A stretch of DNA of 45,200 nt from Planctomycetota bacterium (GTDB lineage: Bacteria; Planctomycetota; UBA1135; JADKAF01), in the NCBI GenBank assembly GCA_016793245.1, contig JAEUHW010000072.1:1-45200 (forward strand). The letters are read 5' to 3'. Positions 26,706 through 34,630 of the stretch are shown here, one piece after another. The notes beneath the pieces are model-generated. The model made no database searches, was not told the origin of the DNA, and was given only the letters and a program-made list of their open reading frames with translations. Numbering within the stretch: the stretch's first letter is position 1; every line of letters starts with the position of its first letter. The position numbers and the translations under genes were made by a program.

Positions 26706-29290
26706 GCTTCCGAGAGGCGGGGGGCAGCGCGAAAGCCGCGCGCGCAGAGCGCGCGCTCGAGCTCGCGAGCGCCGCGGCGGCGTTGCTCGGCGGCGCCGCC
26801 GGCGAGCTCGTCGCGGTGCTGCGCGAGACGCAGGCGATCCAGCCGGCCGAGTTTCCGGAGTCGGCGTGGCTGTTCGCCTCGGCGTGGCTGTGGCGCGCGC
26901 TCTTCTGGAGCGGGCTCCTCGTCCATGGCTTCCATGCGCTCCGCGGTGTCTGGCGCGAGCGCGCCGATCGCGTGAGCGTCGCGCTGCGCCTGCTCGGTCT
27001 GCTCGCTCTCGGGCTGAGCGCGCTCGACGGTCGAGCGCGCCTGCCCGCGGTCCTCGCCTGCGCCGCTCTCGGCGCGCGCGTGGCGGCGCGGGAGCCCCGC
27101 CGCGCGACGCCGCGCCTCGACGCGCTGGAACGAGCGGGGCTCGCGGCGTTGCTGCGCCGCGCGTTCCCCGCGCTCGCGCTCTGGTGCTCGCTCGCGCTGG
27201 CCGTGCCGGCGCTCGCCGAAGTCGGGTCCTTGCCCGGCGGTGGGCCTGGGGTCGGCTTCGCGCTGACGGCCGCGGCGAGCGGGGGGCTCTGGCTGGCGCT
27301 CCTCGGAACGCTGGCGCTCGCGCTCGCGCAGAGGCTGCTCCATCTGCGGCGCCCCGCGGACACGCTCGCGGCGCTCGGGCTCGCGTGGGCGCTCGGCACC
27401 GGCGTCGCGCTCGGCGGTCCGCAGCCGCTGGCGAGCGGTGCGCTCGGGGCTCTGTTCCTCGTCGGCGCCACGCACCTCGCCGCGGGCGGACCGAGCGAGC
27501 GCGGCGCGCGCGCCGCTCTGCCGCTCGTCGCGGGAACGATGCTCGCGCTGCGCCTGCGCGCGCTCTGGCTCGGCGTGCTGGAGCAGGAGATCTCCGCTCT
27601 CGGCATCGGCGCCTTGGCGACGGGCGTCCTCGCCTGTGGCGGCTGGGTCTGCGCCGGGCTCTGCGCGCGGCGCGTGCCGCGCCTCGTCGCGCTCGGGCTC
27701 GCCCTGCTGCTCGCCGTGCTCTCCGCGCGCGCGGCGACGCCGCGCTTCGCCGACTTCTCGGCCGTGACCGCGCCCATCCATGCTTCGATGGTGAGCCTCG
27801 CGCTCGCGCTCTCGCTCGCGCTCCTGCCGCGCGGAAGGCGGAGCGCGTTCGCCTGGGAGCGCGCCGGCGGCGTCGTCGTGCTCTTGCTCGGAGCCGCGTC
27901 CATCGTGCTCGCGCAGCGCGCCGCGGAGGAGAAGCGCGTGCGCCATGCGCTGCTCGGCGACGCGCCGTTCGCGCTCGCCGCGTGGATCGCCGCCCCGCGC
28001 TTCCCGCTCGCCAGGGATCCCGCGCTCGCGCGTCCCGAGCGCGTCGAAGAGGGAGCGGCCCTCGAGCTCCAAGGTCGTTATCCGCAGGTGCCGGAAGCGG
28101 AGCGCTTTCGCGCGCGGCGACCGCCGATCGTGATCTTCCTCTGGGACGGCGTGCGCCCCGAGCGCTGCGGCTTCGGGGGCTCCGCACGCGCGACGACGCC
28201 GAACGCGGATCGCTTCGCGCGGGAGTCCGTCGTCTTCGAGCAAGCCCGCGCGAACGCCACTGCCACCACCGCTTCGATGCGCATGCTGCTCAGCGGGCGC
28301 TACCAAGCGCGGACGATGCTCGCGCGCGACCACGCTCCGCTCTTCCTGGGCGAGCTCTGGGAGCTCGGCTATCGCCGCTTCCTCGTGAACGTGCACGGCA
28401 GCGACTACAACGGCATCGGCCGCGAGGCCTTCTTGCGCGGTCTCGGTCCCGCGACGGCCGAGATCGAGCGCGCGACGACCTTCTTCGAGGAGTACGACGA
28501 GGAGGCGAAGGCGCGACGTGCGGTGGCGCTCCTCGACATGGCGCTCGCCGAGGATCGTGGACGCGGCGTCGCGCATCCGCTCGACGGCACGCTGCTCTTC
28601 CTGCACTCGGCGGCGACGCACTTCCCCTGGCGGAGCTACCCGGGCGTGCCCGAGTTCGGCGCGGAGCCCGCGGATCGCTTCGATCACGCGCTGGCTCACG
28701 TCGATCGTTGGAGCGCTTACGTCTGGCAGGCGCTGCGCGAGCGCGGGGTGTACGACGACGCGCTGCAGGTGCTCACCGCCGATCACGGCGTCGGGCTCGG
28801 CGAGCGCGGTCGCCCCGGCGGGTTCCTGCCGTGGGAAGAGCAAGTGCGCGTGCCGCTGGTGATCAAGGCGCCGGGCTTCGCGCCGCGCCGCGTCGGGGAA
28901 CCAGTGGCCTCGATCGACATCGTGCCGACCTTGCTCTCGCTCTTTCGCCCGGGCGCAGCGCATGACCTCCACGGCTTCAGCTTGGTCGAGCTGATGAGCG
29001 GCCGCGCGGAGACGCTGTCGCGACGGAACATCGTGAGCCTGGCGTCCTTCGTCGATGGCTACGCGCTGCTCGACGTGCGCGAGCGCATGGTGCTGCTCTT
29101 CTTTCGCGCCGCGGGACACCGCATGCTCTTCGATCTCGCGCGCGATCCCTTGCAGCGCGTCGATCTCGCCGAGAAACGCGCTCCGCTCGCGCGCCGCTAC
29201 GTCGAACGCTTGCACCACTTCCTCGCGGCCGGGCCGTGGGACGCACCCGAGCATTACCGCCGCAGCGGCCCGGCCGCCGAGGAGCGTTGA
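26702..29290 (+). CDS. Membrane sulfatase-fold protein, probable phosphotransferase-like (LtaS/EptA/YejM type)
   Basis: The 862-residue protein has about ten membrane spans in its first ~440 residues and an extracytoplasmic alkaline-phosphatase-superfamily domain from about residue 475. A metal-binding Asp lies in VIFLWDGVRPERCG, the nucleophile region is TATTASMRMLLSGRY (about 519), and metal ligands lie in TADHGVGLGERG (about 692). The sulfatase Cys/Ser of C/S-x-P-S-R is replaced by Thr, as in lipoteichoic acid synthases and phosphoethanolamine transferases. This suggests envelope head-group transfer rather than sulfate removal (inference). It starts at TTG 26702, overlapping the htpG stop (TTGA). 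Its own stop overlaps the start of the NUDIX gene in the same way. Confidence 0.75.
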   Translation: MSFREAGGSAKAARAERALELASAAAALLGGAAGELVAVLRETQAIQPAEFPESAWLFASAWLWRALFWSGLLVHGFHALRGVWRERADRVSVALRLLGLLALGLSALDGRARLPAVLACAALGARVAAREPRRATPRLDALERAGLAALLRRAFPALALWCSLALAVPALAEVGSLPGGGPGVGFALTAAASGGLWLALLGTLALALAQRLLHLRRPADTLAALGLAWALGTGVALGGPQPLASGALGALFLVGATHLAAGGPSERGARAALPLVAGTMLALRLRALWLGVLEQEISALGIGALATGVLACGGWVCAGLCARRVPRLVALGLALLLAVLSARAATPRFADFSAVTAPIHASMVSLALALSLALLPRGRRSAFAWERAGGVVVLLLGAASIVLAQRAAEEKRVRHALLGDAPFALAAWIAAPRFPLARDPALARPERVEEGAALELQGRYPQVPEAERFRARRPPIVIFLWDGVRPERCGFGGSARATTPNADRFARESVVFEQARANATATTASMRMLLSGRYQARTMLARDHAPLFLGELWELGYRRFLVNVHGSDYNGIGREAFLRGLGPATAEIERATTFFEEYDEEAKARRAVALLDMALAEDRGRGVAHPLDGTLLFLHSAATHFPWRSYPGVPEFGAEPADRFDHALAHVDRWSAYVWQALRERGVYDDALQVLTADHGVGLGERGRPGGFLPWEEQVRVPLVIKAPGFAPRRVGEPVASIDIVPTLLSLFRPGAAHDLHGFSLVELMSGRAETLSRRNIVSLASFVDGYALLDVRERMVLLFFRAAGHRMLFDLARDPLQRVDLAEKRAPLARRYVERLHHFLAAGPWDAPEHYRRSGPAAEER

Positions 29291-29874
29291 GCTTGTTCAC
29301 CGCAGAAGATCGCGCGGCGCTCCGCGTCGCGCTCGAGGCCCATCTCCCGAGCGACGCCCGCGAAGCGCGTGACCGCGAGCGCATGCTGGGCTTCGCCGCC
29401 GAGCACGTCGATCCCTTCGATCGCCGCCTCGAGGTCGGCCACTTCACCGGCGCGGCCTTCGTGATCGACGGGCGCGGCCGTCTCCTGCTCACGCACCACC
29501 GGAAGCTCGGGCTCTGGTTGCAGCTCGGCGGGCACGCCGAGAGCGAGCGGCGGGGCGAAGCGGTGGCCCTCCGCGAGGCGCACGAGGAGTCGGGCCTCGC
29601 GCGCCTCGAGTTCCATCCGGCGCTCCGCGACGAGCGCGGGGCGCCGCGGCTCCTGGACCTCGATATCCACGCGATCCCCGCCCGTCGCGACGAGCCCGCG
29701 CACGAGCATTGGGACCTGCGCTACCTCCTCCTCGCCGAGGAGCCGGAGAAGATCGTGCTCGATCCCGCCGAGAGCCGCGCGCTGGCCTGGGTCGCTTACG
29801 AGGAGGCGGAGCGCCGGTGCGACGGGGGGATCCTGCGCGCGCTGGCGAAGATCCGCGCGCTCGCGCGAGCCTGA
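29287..29874 (+). CDS. NUDIX hydrolase
   Basis: The 195-residue protein has the Nudix region QLGGHAESERRGEAVALREA followed by HEESGL, the Mg2+-binding REAxEEsG core of the family. It is of the variant subfamily with GGHxE/D and a one-residue longer spacing. Substrate could be a nucleoside diphosphate derivative; it is not determined by sequence. The start is TTG 29287, overlapping the sulfatase-fold gene stop (TTGA). Another TTG at 29293 is possible. It is the last gene of the htpG operon. Confidence 0.8.
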   Translation: MSLFTAEDRAALRVALEAHLPSDAREARDRERMLGFAAEHVDPFDRRLEVGHFTGAAFVIDGRGRLLLTHHRKLGLWLQLGGHAESERRGEAVALREAHEESGLARLEFHPALRDERGAPRLLDLDIHAIPARRDEPAHEHWDLRYLLLAEEPEKIVLDPAESRALAWVAYEEAERRCDGGILRALAKIRALARA

Positions 29875-29938
29875 GGGAGGCGTGGGCGCGGGCTTCGGTT
29901 AGCATGCCCGCGTTCCCAACCCCCAGAGAGTTCCCAAC

Positions 29939-30415
29939 ATGAAGCAATTCCTGCTGGCGCTCGGCCTCCTGGTCGCGGCGCTCTTCGCAGCCTGCAAGTC
30001 GTCGCCGGACTCGGCCGGTCACCACGGCGAGTGCAAGGTCTGCGCCTCCAACGAAGCGATCAAGACGGCCGTCCCCGATGCGCCCGCGCAGCCCTGCGCC
30101 TCGTGCATGCAGCACGAGATGCTGAAGGCGTGCCCGAAGTGCGCCGAGATGGGCAAGCCCTGCTGCGACGGCTGCGCGGCAAAGATGGCGTGCCCCGAGT
30201 GCCAGAAGGCCGGCGGCGAGTGCAAGGCCTGCAAGCTCGCGAAGGCCGAGTGCACCACCTGCGCCGTGAAGAGCGCGACGTGGAACGACATGGCCTGCCC
30301 GACCTGCAAGGACGCGGCGACGCCCTGCGGCAAGTGCGCGGAGCTGAGAGCGAAGCTCGACGGCGTGAAGTGCGTCGACTGCACGTGCGGCGAGGGCTGC
30401 TGCACGAAGAGCTGA
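29939..30415 (+). CDS. Cys-rich lipoprotein with repeated CxxC motifs
   Basis: The 158-residue product has a lipoprotein signal (MKQFLLALGLLVAALFAAC, lipobox LFAAC with lipid-bearing Cys 19). The mature part contains about 24 further cysteines, mostly as CxxC: CKVC, CASC, CPKC, CDGC, CPEC, CKAC, CTTC, CPTC, CGKC and CVDC, ending CTCGEGCC. Spacing is fairly regular, every 10-16 residues. This suggests multiple metal (Zn, Fe-S or Cu) sites or a disulfide-rich envelope protein; no known family is recognised. It is a single-gene unit followed by a strong terminator. Both interpretations rest on Cys spacing only. Confidence 0.8.
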   Translation: MKQFLLALGLLVAALFAACKSSPDSAGHHGECKVCASNEAIKTAVPDAPAQPCASCMQHEMLKACPKCAEMGKPCCDGCAAKMACPECQKAGGECKACKLAKAECTTCAVKSATWNDMACPTCKDAATPCGKCAELRAKLDGVKCVDCTCGEGCCTKS

Positions 30416-30434
30416 GCGCGCGCGCTCACGAGTT

Positions 30435-30480
30435 GGCGGGCGCTCCCTCGCACCGGCGGGGGAGCGCCCGCCGGCGTTTT
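30435..30480 (+). terminator. Rho-independent terminator after the Cys-rich lipoprotein gene
   Basis: GGCGGGCGCTCCC (30435-30447) and GGGAGCGCCCGCC (30460-30472) form a perfect 13-bp stem with a 12-nt loop, followed by GGCGTTTT. It lies 20 bp after the stop codon. This is the clearest classic terminator in the window. Confidence 0.88.
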
Positions 30481-30515
30481 GATTCGCGTCGCCGTTCGTG
30501 AGAACCTAGGTCGCG

Positions 30516-31163
30516 ATGCAAGCCTTCCTGCGCTGGTCCTCCGTTCTCGCCGCGTTCCTCGCGGTCTGGGCGCTGCTCGAGCAAGCGACGCGTTGGCTCG
30601 ACGGCGAAGTCCCGAGCCTCTCGCCGCGGACGCTCTTCCTCCTGCTCGCGGGCGTCGCCCTGCTCGTGCTGGAGGCCATCTCCGCCGGCGGCGGACGCAC
30701 GCCGTGGAAGCCGGGCGGCGAGCTGCTGCGCGGCGCGCATCCCTGGCTCGCGCTGCTCGGGTTCGCCGCGATCGTGTGGGCCGAGCGCGCGCTCTTCCGC
30801 GGCATCCTCGACGGGCCCGACTTCCATCTGCCCGAGGGCTTCGAGCGCTTCTTCGTCGCCGTGCTGCTCACGCCGCTCGTCGCCGAGGTCGCCTTCCGCG
30901 GCGTGCTGTGGCGCGTCTTCGAAGCGGCCTCCGGCGGTACGGCGACGGCCTTCGCAGCCATCCTCGGTAGCACGGTCTGCTACGCGCTCTTCACCGTGCC
31001 GCTCTTCGCCAGCAGCTCGTTTCCCAGCCTCGAGCTGAAGAGCCTGGAGACCCCGGCGCTCTTCGGCCTGGGACTCGGCCTCCTGCGCCAAGGCACGCAG
31101 GGCATCCTCCCCGGCCTGATCATCTCCGCGCTCCTCGCCCTCCTGAAGCTCACGACGAGCTGA
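30516..31163 (+). CDS. CPBP-like intramembrane protein (probably degenerate active site)
   Basis: The 215-residue protein has about six membrane spans. TPLVAEVAFRGVLWRVFEA resembles motif 1 of the CPBP (Abi/CaaX) intramembrane protease family, normally EExxxR. Here one Glu is Ala but the ExxxR spacing remains. The expected second motif, FxxxH, is YALFTVP with no His, so catalytic activity is doubtful. The end of the protein (GILPGLIISALLALLKLTTS) fits the last helix. It could be an inactive CPBP relative. It faces the pterin dehydratase gene across an inverted repeat. Confidence 0.65.
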   Translation: MQAFLRWSSVLAAFLAVWALLEQATRWLDGEVPSLSPRTLFLLLAGVALLVLEAISAGGGRTPWKPGGELLRGAHPWLALLGFAAIVWAERALFRGILDGPDFHLPEGFERFFVAVLLTPLVAEVAFRGVLWRVFEAASGGTATAFAAILGSTVCYALFTVPLFASSSFPSLELKSLETPALFGLGLGLLRQGTQGILPGLIISALLALLKLTTS

Positions 31164-31191
31164 GGCCGACTCGAGCGGAGCCGCCGAATCT

Positions 31192-31238
31192 CCCCACTGT
31201 ACAGAAGAGGTGCCTGGCACCTTTTCTGTACAGTGGGG
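31192..31238. repeat. Palindromic element (second subtype) at a convergent junction
   Basis: CCCCACTGTACAGAA at 31192-31206 pairs with TTCTGTACAGTGGGG at 31224-31238, and AGGTGCC pairs with GGCACCT at the centre. The 23-bp arms have one mismatch and almost no loop. The centre, GGTGCCTGGCACCTTTTC, matches the core of the elements at 5178 and 17848 (GGTGCCAGGAACATTTTC) at 15 of 18 bases. It lies between the CPBP-like gene and the pterin dehydratase gene and abuts the latter's TGA (31239-31241). Confidence 0.85.
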
Positions 31239-31580
31239 TCAGAGGGTGTCGATCTTGGCGGCGAGGATGAAGTCGCTCTCGCTGAGCCCGCCGATCGCGT
31301 GGGTCCAGATCTCGATGCGGACCTTGCCCCAGGCGAGGTGGAGGTCCGGATGGTGGCCTTCGGCCTCGGCGAGGGCGCCGACCTGGTTCACGAAGGCGAG
31401 CGCCTGCGCGAAGTCGGGGAACGCGTAGCTCTTCTCTACGAACGGGGCGCGGCCCGTCGGGATCGCATGGGCGATCCAGGTCGGGACGGAGCGGGCCAGC
31501 ACGTGGATCTCGGCGGGAGTCAGCGCCGCGACGCCGCCGTGGCAGGGGACGCAGCTCTTCTTCGCCAGGGGTTCGCTCAC
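31239..31580 (-). CDS. phhB: Pterin-4a-carbinolamine dehydratase
   Basis: The 113-residue enzyme carries the family signature EGHHPDLHLAWGKVRIEIWT followed by HAIGGLSESDFILAAKID. It dehydrates 4a-hydroxy-tetrahydrobiopterin, recycling the pterin cofactor of aromatic amino acid hydroxylases; many bacterial members have other or unknown roles. The GTG at 31580 overlaps the pntB stop (GTGA), so it is translated with the transhydrogenase. An N-terminal CVPCHGG lies within the usual start region (the common form is CxxC...G). Confidence 0.9.
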   Translation of the reverse strand: MSEPLAKKSCVPCHGGVAALTPAEIHVLARSVPTWIAHAIPTGRAPFVEKSYAFPDFAQALAFVNQVGALAEAEGHHPDLHLAWGKVRIEIWTHAIGGLSESDFILAAKIDTL

Positions 31581-32986
31581 AGCTGCTTCAACTGCTCGTT
31601 GAGATCCGAGACGACTTTCTTCGCGTCGCCGAAGAGCATCAGCGTGTTCTCGAGCTCGAAGAGCTCGTTCTTGATGCCGGCGAAGCCGGGGTTCATCGAG
31701 CGCTTCACCATGATGACCGTGCGCGCTTGCTCGACGTTCAGCACCGGCATGCCGTAGATCGGGCTCTTGGGATCGGTCTTCGCCGCCGGGTTCACGACGT
31801 CGTTCGCGCCCAGCACGAGCGCGATGTCGGCGTTCTTGAACTCGCTGTTGATCTGGTCCATCTCGATGAGCTGCTCGTAGGGGATGTTGGCCTCCGCCAG
31901 CAGCACGTTCATGTGGCCGGGCATGCGGCCCGCGACCGGGTGGATCGCGTAGAGCACCTTGCAGCCCTTCTTCTCGAGCAGGTTCGCGAACTCGCGGACC
32001 GCGTGCTGCGCCTGCGCCACCGCGAGGCCGTAGCCCGGCACGATGATCGCGAGCTGCGCCGAGTCGAAGAGCATCGCGGCCTCTTCGGCCGTCGTCGACC
32101 GCGTGTTCTTGTATTCGCCGCCGCCGCCCGAGGAGTCCTCGGCGCCGAAGCCACCGAAGATCACGTTGGCGAGCGAGCGGTTCATCGCCTTGCACATGAT
32201 CTGCGTCAGGATGATGCCCGACGCGCCGACCATGGCGCCCGCGATGACGAGGATCGGCTCACCGACGGCGAAGCCCGCCGCGGCGCCCGCGATGCCCGAG
32301 TAGCTGTTCAGGAGCGAGATCACGACGGGCATGTCCGCGCCGCCGATCGGCATCGTGAGCGAGACGCCTAGCACGAGCGAGATCACGAGGAGGAACATGA
32401 CGCAGGTGATCACCCAACCCGCGCTCGAGAAGATCGCGAGGCCGAGGATCGTGAGCACCACGCAGGCGATCCCGAGCCCGGCGTTGATGAGCTGCTGCTG
32501 CGGCAGCGCCATCGGCTTCCCGCTGATCAGCTCCTGGAGCTTCGCGAAGGCGACGAGGCTGCCCGTGAAGGTCAGGCCGCCGACCAACACGCTCAGCACC
32601 ACGGCGACGAACCAGATGGCCGTCGCCTGATGGTGCGAGAAGTGCCCCATCGAGAGGTAGATCTGGGCCTTGGGCAGCAGCTCGGCGATCCCGACGAAGG
32701 CGGACGCGAGGCCGCCCAAGCCGTTGAAGAGCGCCACCATCTGCGGCATCTGGGTCATCTGGACCTTCTGCGCCGCATAGGCGCCGACGGCCGAGCCGAT
32801 CAGGATGCCGAGGATCGCGTAGACCCAGGAGAGCTCCGTCACGTGCACCATCGTCACGACGATGGCGAGCGCCATGCCGGCCGCGGCGAGCTGGTTGCCG
32901 AAGCGAGCAGTCTTGACGGCGGAGAGCTTCTTCAGACCGAAGATGAAGAGCGAGGCCGCCAGCAGGTTGAGGAGGGTGATGAGCAC
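31577..32986 (-). CDS. pntB: NAD(P) transhydrogenase subunit beta
   Basis: The 469-residue membrane subunit has about nine hydrophobic spans (proton channel, domain II). The NADP(H)-binding domain III (about 290-469) includes VPGYGLAVAQAQHAVREFAN, HPVAGRMPGHMNVLLAEA, VLGANDVVNPAA and KRSMNPGFAGIKNELF. It couples proton flow to hydride transfer from NADH to NADP+ in the cytoplasmic membrane. The start is GTG 32986, 6 bp after the pntAb stop. The gene order pntAa-pntAb-pntB with split alpha subunit is common in bacteria outside the enterics. Confidence 0.96.
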   Translation of the reverse strand: MLITLLNLLAASLFIFGLKKLSAVKTARFGNQLAAAGMALAIVVTMVHVTELSWVYAILGILIGSAVGAYAAQKVQMTQMPQMVALFNGLGGLASAFVGIAELLPKAQIYLSMGHFSHHQATAIWFVAVVLSVLVGGLTFTGSLVAFAKLQELISGKPMALPQQQLINAGLGIACVVLTILGLAIFSSAGWVITCVMFLLVISLVLGVSLTMPIGGADMPVVISLLNSYSGIAGAAAGFAVGEPILVIAGAMVGASGIILTQIMCKAMNRSLANVIFGGFGAEDSSGGGGEYKNTRSTTAEEAAMLFDSAQLAIIVPGYGLAVAQAQHAVREFANLLEKKGCKVLYAIHPVAGRMPGHMNVLLAEANIPYEQLIEMDQINSEFKNADIALVLGANDVVNPAAKTDPKSPIYGMPVLNVEQARTVIMVKRSMNPGFAGIKNELFELENTLMLFGDAKKVVSDLNEQLKQL

Positions 32987-32992
32987 GGCGGG

Positions 32993-33271
32993 CTACTTCT
33001 TCTTCACGAACATCTTGAGCATGCGATCGGTCACCACGAAGCCGCCGACGACGTTGATCATCGCGGCGATCACGGCGAGGAACGCGAGGAACTTCGAGAA
33101 GGGCGCACCCTTGGTCGCGACCGCGAGCGCCGCGAGCGCGCCGACCACCGTGATACCGGAGATCGCGTTCGCGCCCGACATCAGAGGCGTGTGCAGCGTC
33201 GGCGGCACCTTGTTGATCAGCTCGAAGCCGAGGAAGATCGACAGCACGAAGAGAGCGAGAAGCATCTCCAT
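32993..33271 (-). CDS. pntAb: NAD(P) transhydrogenase subunit alpha, part 2
   Basis: The 92-residue protein has three membrane spans and the typical segment LINKVPPTLHTPLMSGANAI. It ends in FVVTDRMLKMFVKKK. It is the membrane part of the alpha subunit, encoded separately from the NAD-binding part. The ATG at 33271 lies 33 bp after the pntAa stop. Confidence 0.95.
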   Translation of the reverse strand: MEMLLALFVLSIFLGFELINKVPPTLHTPLMSGANAISGITVVGALAALAVATKGAPFSKFLAFLAVIAAMINVVGGFVVTDRMLKMFVKKK

Positions 33272-33304
33272 GGCGTAGGGCTCTCCTGTTGGCCCTTCGA
33301 AAGT

Positions 33305-34450
33305 TCAGCCCTTCGAGAGGGCGTCGGCGGTGGGCTGGTGGCGCACCTGGCCATCGTGGGTGACGACCGATCCGGCGACGATCTCGTCGGCGAAGTCGAA
33401 CGCGAGAGGCTCGCCCTTCTTCTTCTGCAGGTGCTGCAGCACGGCGAGGCAGTTGCGCGAGAAGGTTTCGCTGGCGTGGACGGACACCGTCGCGGCCAGG
33501 TTGGTCGGGCCGAGGATCCGGACGCCGTTCGCGCTCACGACCTCTTCGTCGGCCTTGGTGAGCTCGCAGTTCCCGCCCTGGGCCGCGGCGAGGTCGACGA
33601 TAACGGCGCCCTCGCGCATCTGCGCGACGACGCTCGCGGGCACGAGCAGCGGCGCCTTCTTGCCCGGCACGAGCGCGGTGGTGATCACCACGTCGGCGGC
33701 GGCGATGCGCTTCGCGACGATCTCCTGCTGCTTCTTCAGGAAGTCCTCGGAGACGGCCTTGGCGTAGCCGCCGGAGGTCTCCGCGCCTTCCTCGAAGCCG
33801 ACATCGATGAACTTGGCGCCCAAGCTCTCGACCTGCTCCTTCACCGCAGGCCGAATGTCGGAGACCTCGACCACGGCGCCCAAGCGCTTCGCCGTCGCGA
33901 CCGCCTGCAGGCCCGCGACGCCCGCACCCATGATCACCACGCGCGCGGGCAGGATCGTGCCGGCCGCCGTGGTGAGCATCGGGAAGTACTTGTCGAGCGC
34001 GCTCGCCGCGAGCAGCACGGCCTTGTAGCCGGCGATGTTCGCCTGCGAGGAGAGCACGTCCATCTTCTGCGCGAGCGTCGTGCGCGGCAGGAGGTTCAGC
34101 GAGAAGAGCGTGACACCTGCGCTCTTCGCGGCGCGCACGACCTCGAGCGCTTCCAGCGGGAGCAGCGAGCTCACGACCAGCGCGCCCTTCTTCAGGCGCT
34201 GCACGTCGGCTGCGGTCGGGGCCGTGATCTTCAGCACCACATCCGCGGCCTTCCAGCCCGCGGCGGCGTCCTTCTCGATCGCGGCGCCCGCTTGCGCGTA
34301 GGCCTCGTCGGCGATGTGCGCGCCCGAGCCCGCACCGCTCTGCATCTGCACGGTATGGCCGGCCTGCACGAGCTTCTTCACCGTCTCGGGAACCGCGGCG
34401 ACGCGCGTCTCACCGTTCGCGGTCTCCCGCGGCACGAACACCTGCACCAT
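33305..34450 (-). CDS. pntAa: NAD(P) transhydrogenase subunit alpha, part 1
   Basis: The 381-residue soluble subunit (domain I) binds NAD(H). The Rossmann motif VVIMGAGVAGLQAVATAKRL is followed by VEVSDIRP with the Asp that binds the ribose. SLNLLPRTTLAQKMDVLSSQ and EEGAETSGGYAK are also characteristic of PntA/alanine dehydrogenase relatives. ATG 34450 gives the standard start MVQVFVPRE. It begins the four-gene minus-strand operon. The 180-bp gap upstream holds no obvious gene. Confidence 0.95.
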   Translation of the reverse strand: MVQVFVPRETANGETRVAAVPETVKKLVQAGHTVQMQSGAGSGAHIADEAYAQAGAAIEKDAAAGWKAADVVLKITAPTAADVQRLKKGALVVSSLLPLEALEVVRAAKSAGVTLFSLNLLPRTTLAQKMDVLSSQANIAGYKAVLLAASALDKYFPMLTTAAGTILPARVVIMGAGVAGLQAVATAKRLGAVVEVSDIRPAVKEQVESLGAKFIDVGFEEGAETSGGYAKAVSEDFLKKQQEIVAKRIAAADVVITTALVPGKKAPLLVPASVVAQMREGAVIVDLAAAQGGNCELTKADEEVVSANGVRILGPTNLAATVSVHASETFSRNCLAVLQHLQKKKGEPLAFDFADEIVAGSVVTHDGQVRHQPTADALSKG

Positions 34451-34630
34451 GATCTCCTCGCCGTACGGTGTGCTCGCGAGGGGGTCTGCTCGCGATCCGA
34501 TCCCGCCGCGCGGAACGAGGTCGTAGGCCCGTGCCGGCGCGCGCAGGCGGGGGATTCTACGGAGCGCCGTCGCGGGCGCACGCCTCCGTCGGGTTTTGAG
34601 GCGCGGAAGAACGCGGCGCGCGGCGCGCGC

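Noticed and set aside
26609..29254. Minus-strand 881-codon frame opposite the sulfatase-fold gene
   Set aside because: Arg/Glu/Ala-rich mirror of the real gene with no domain.
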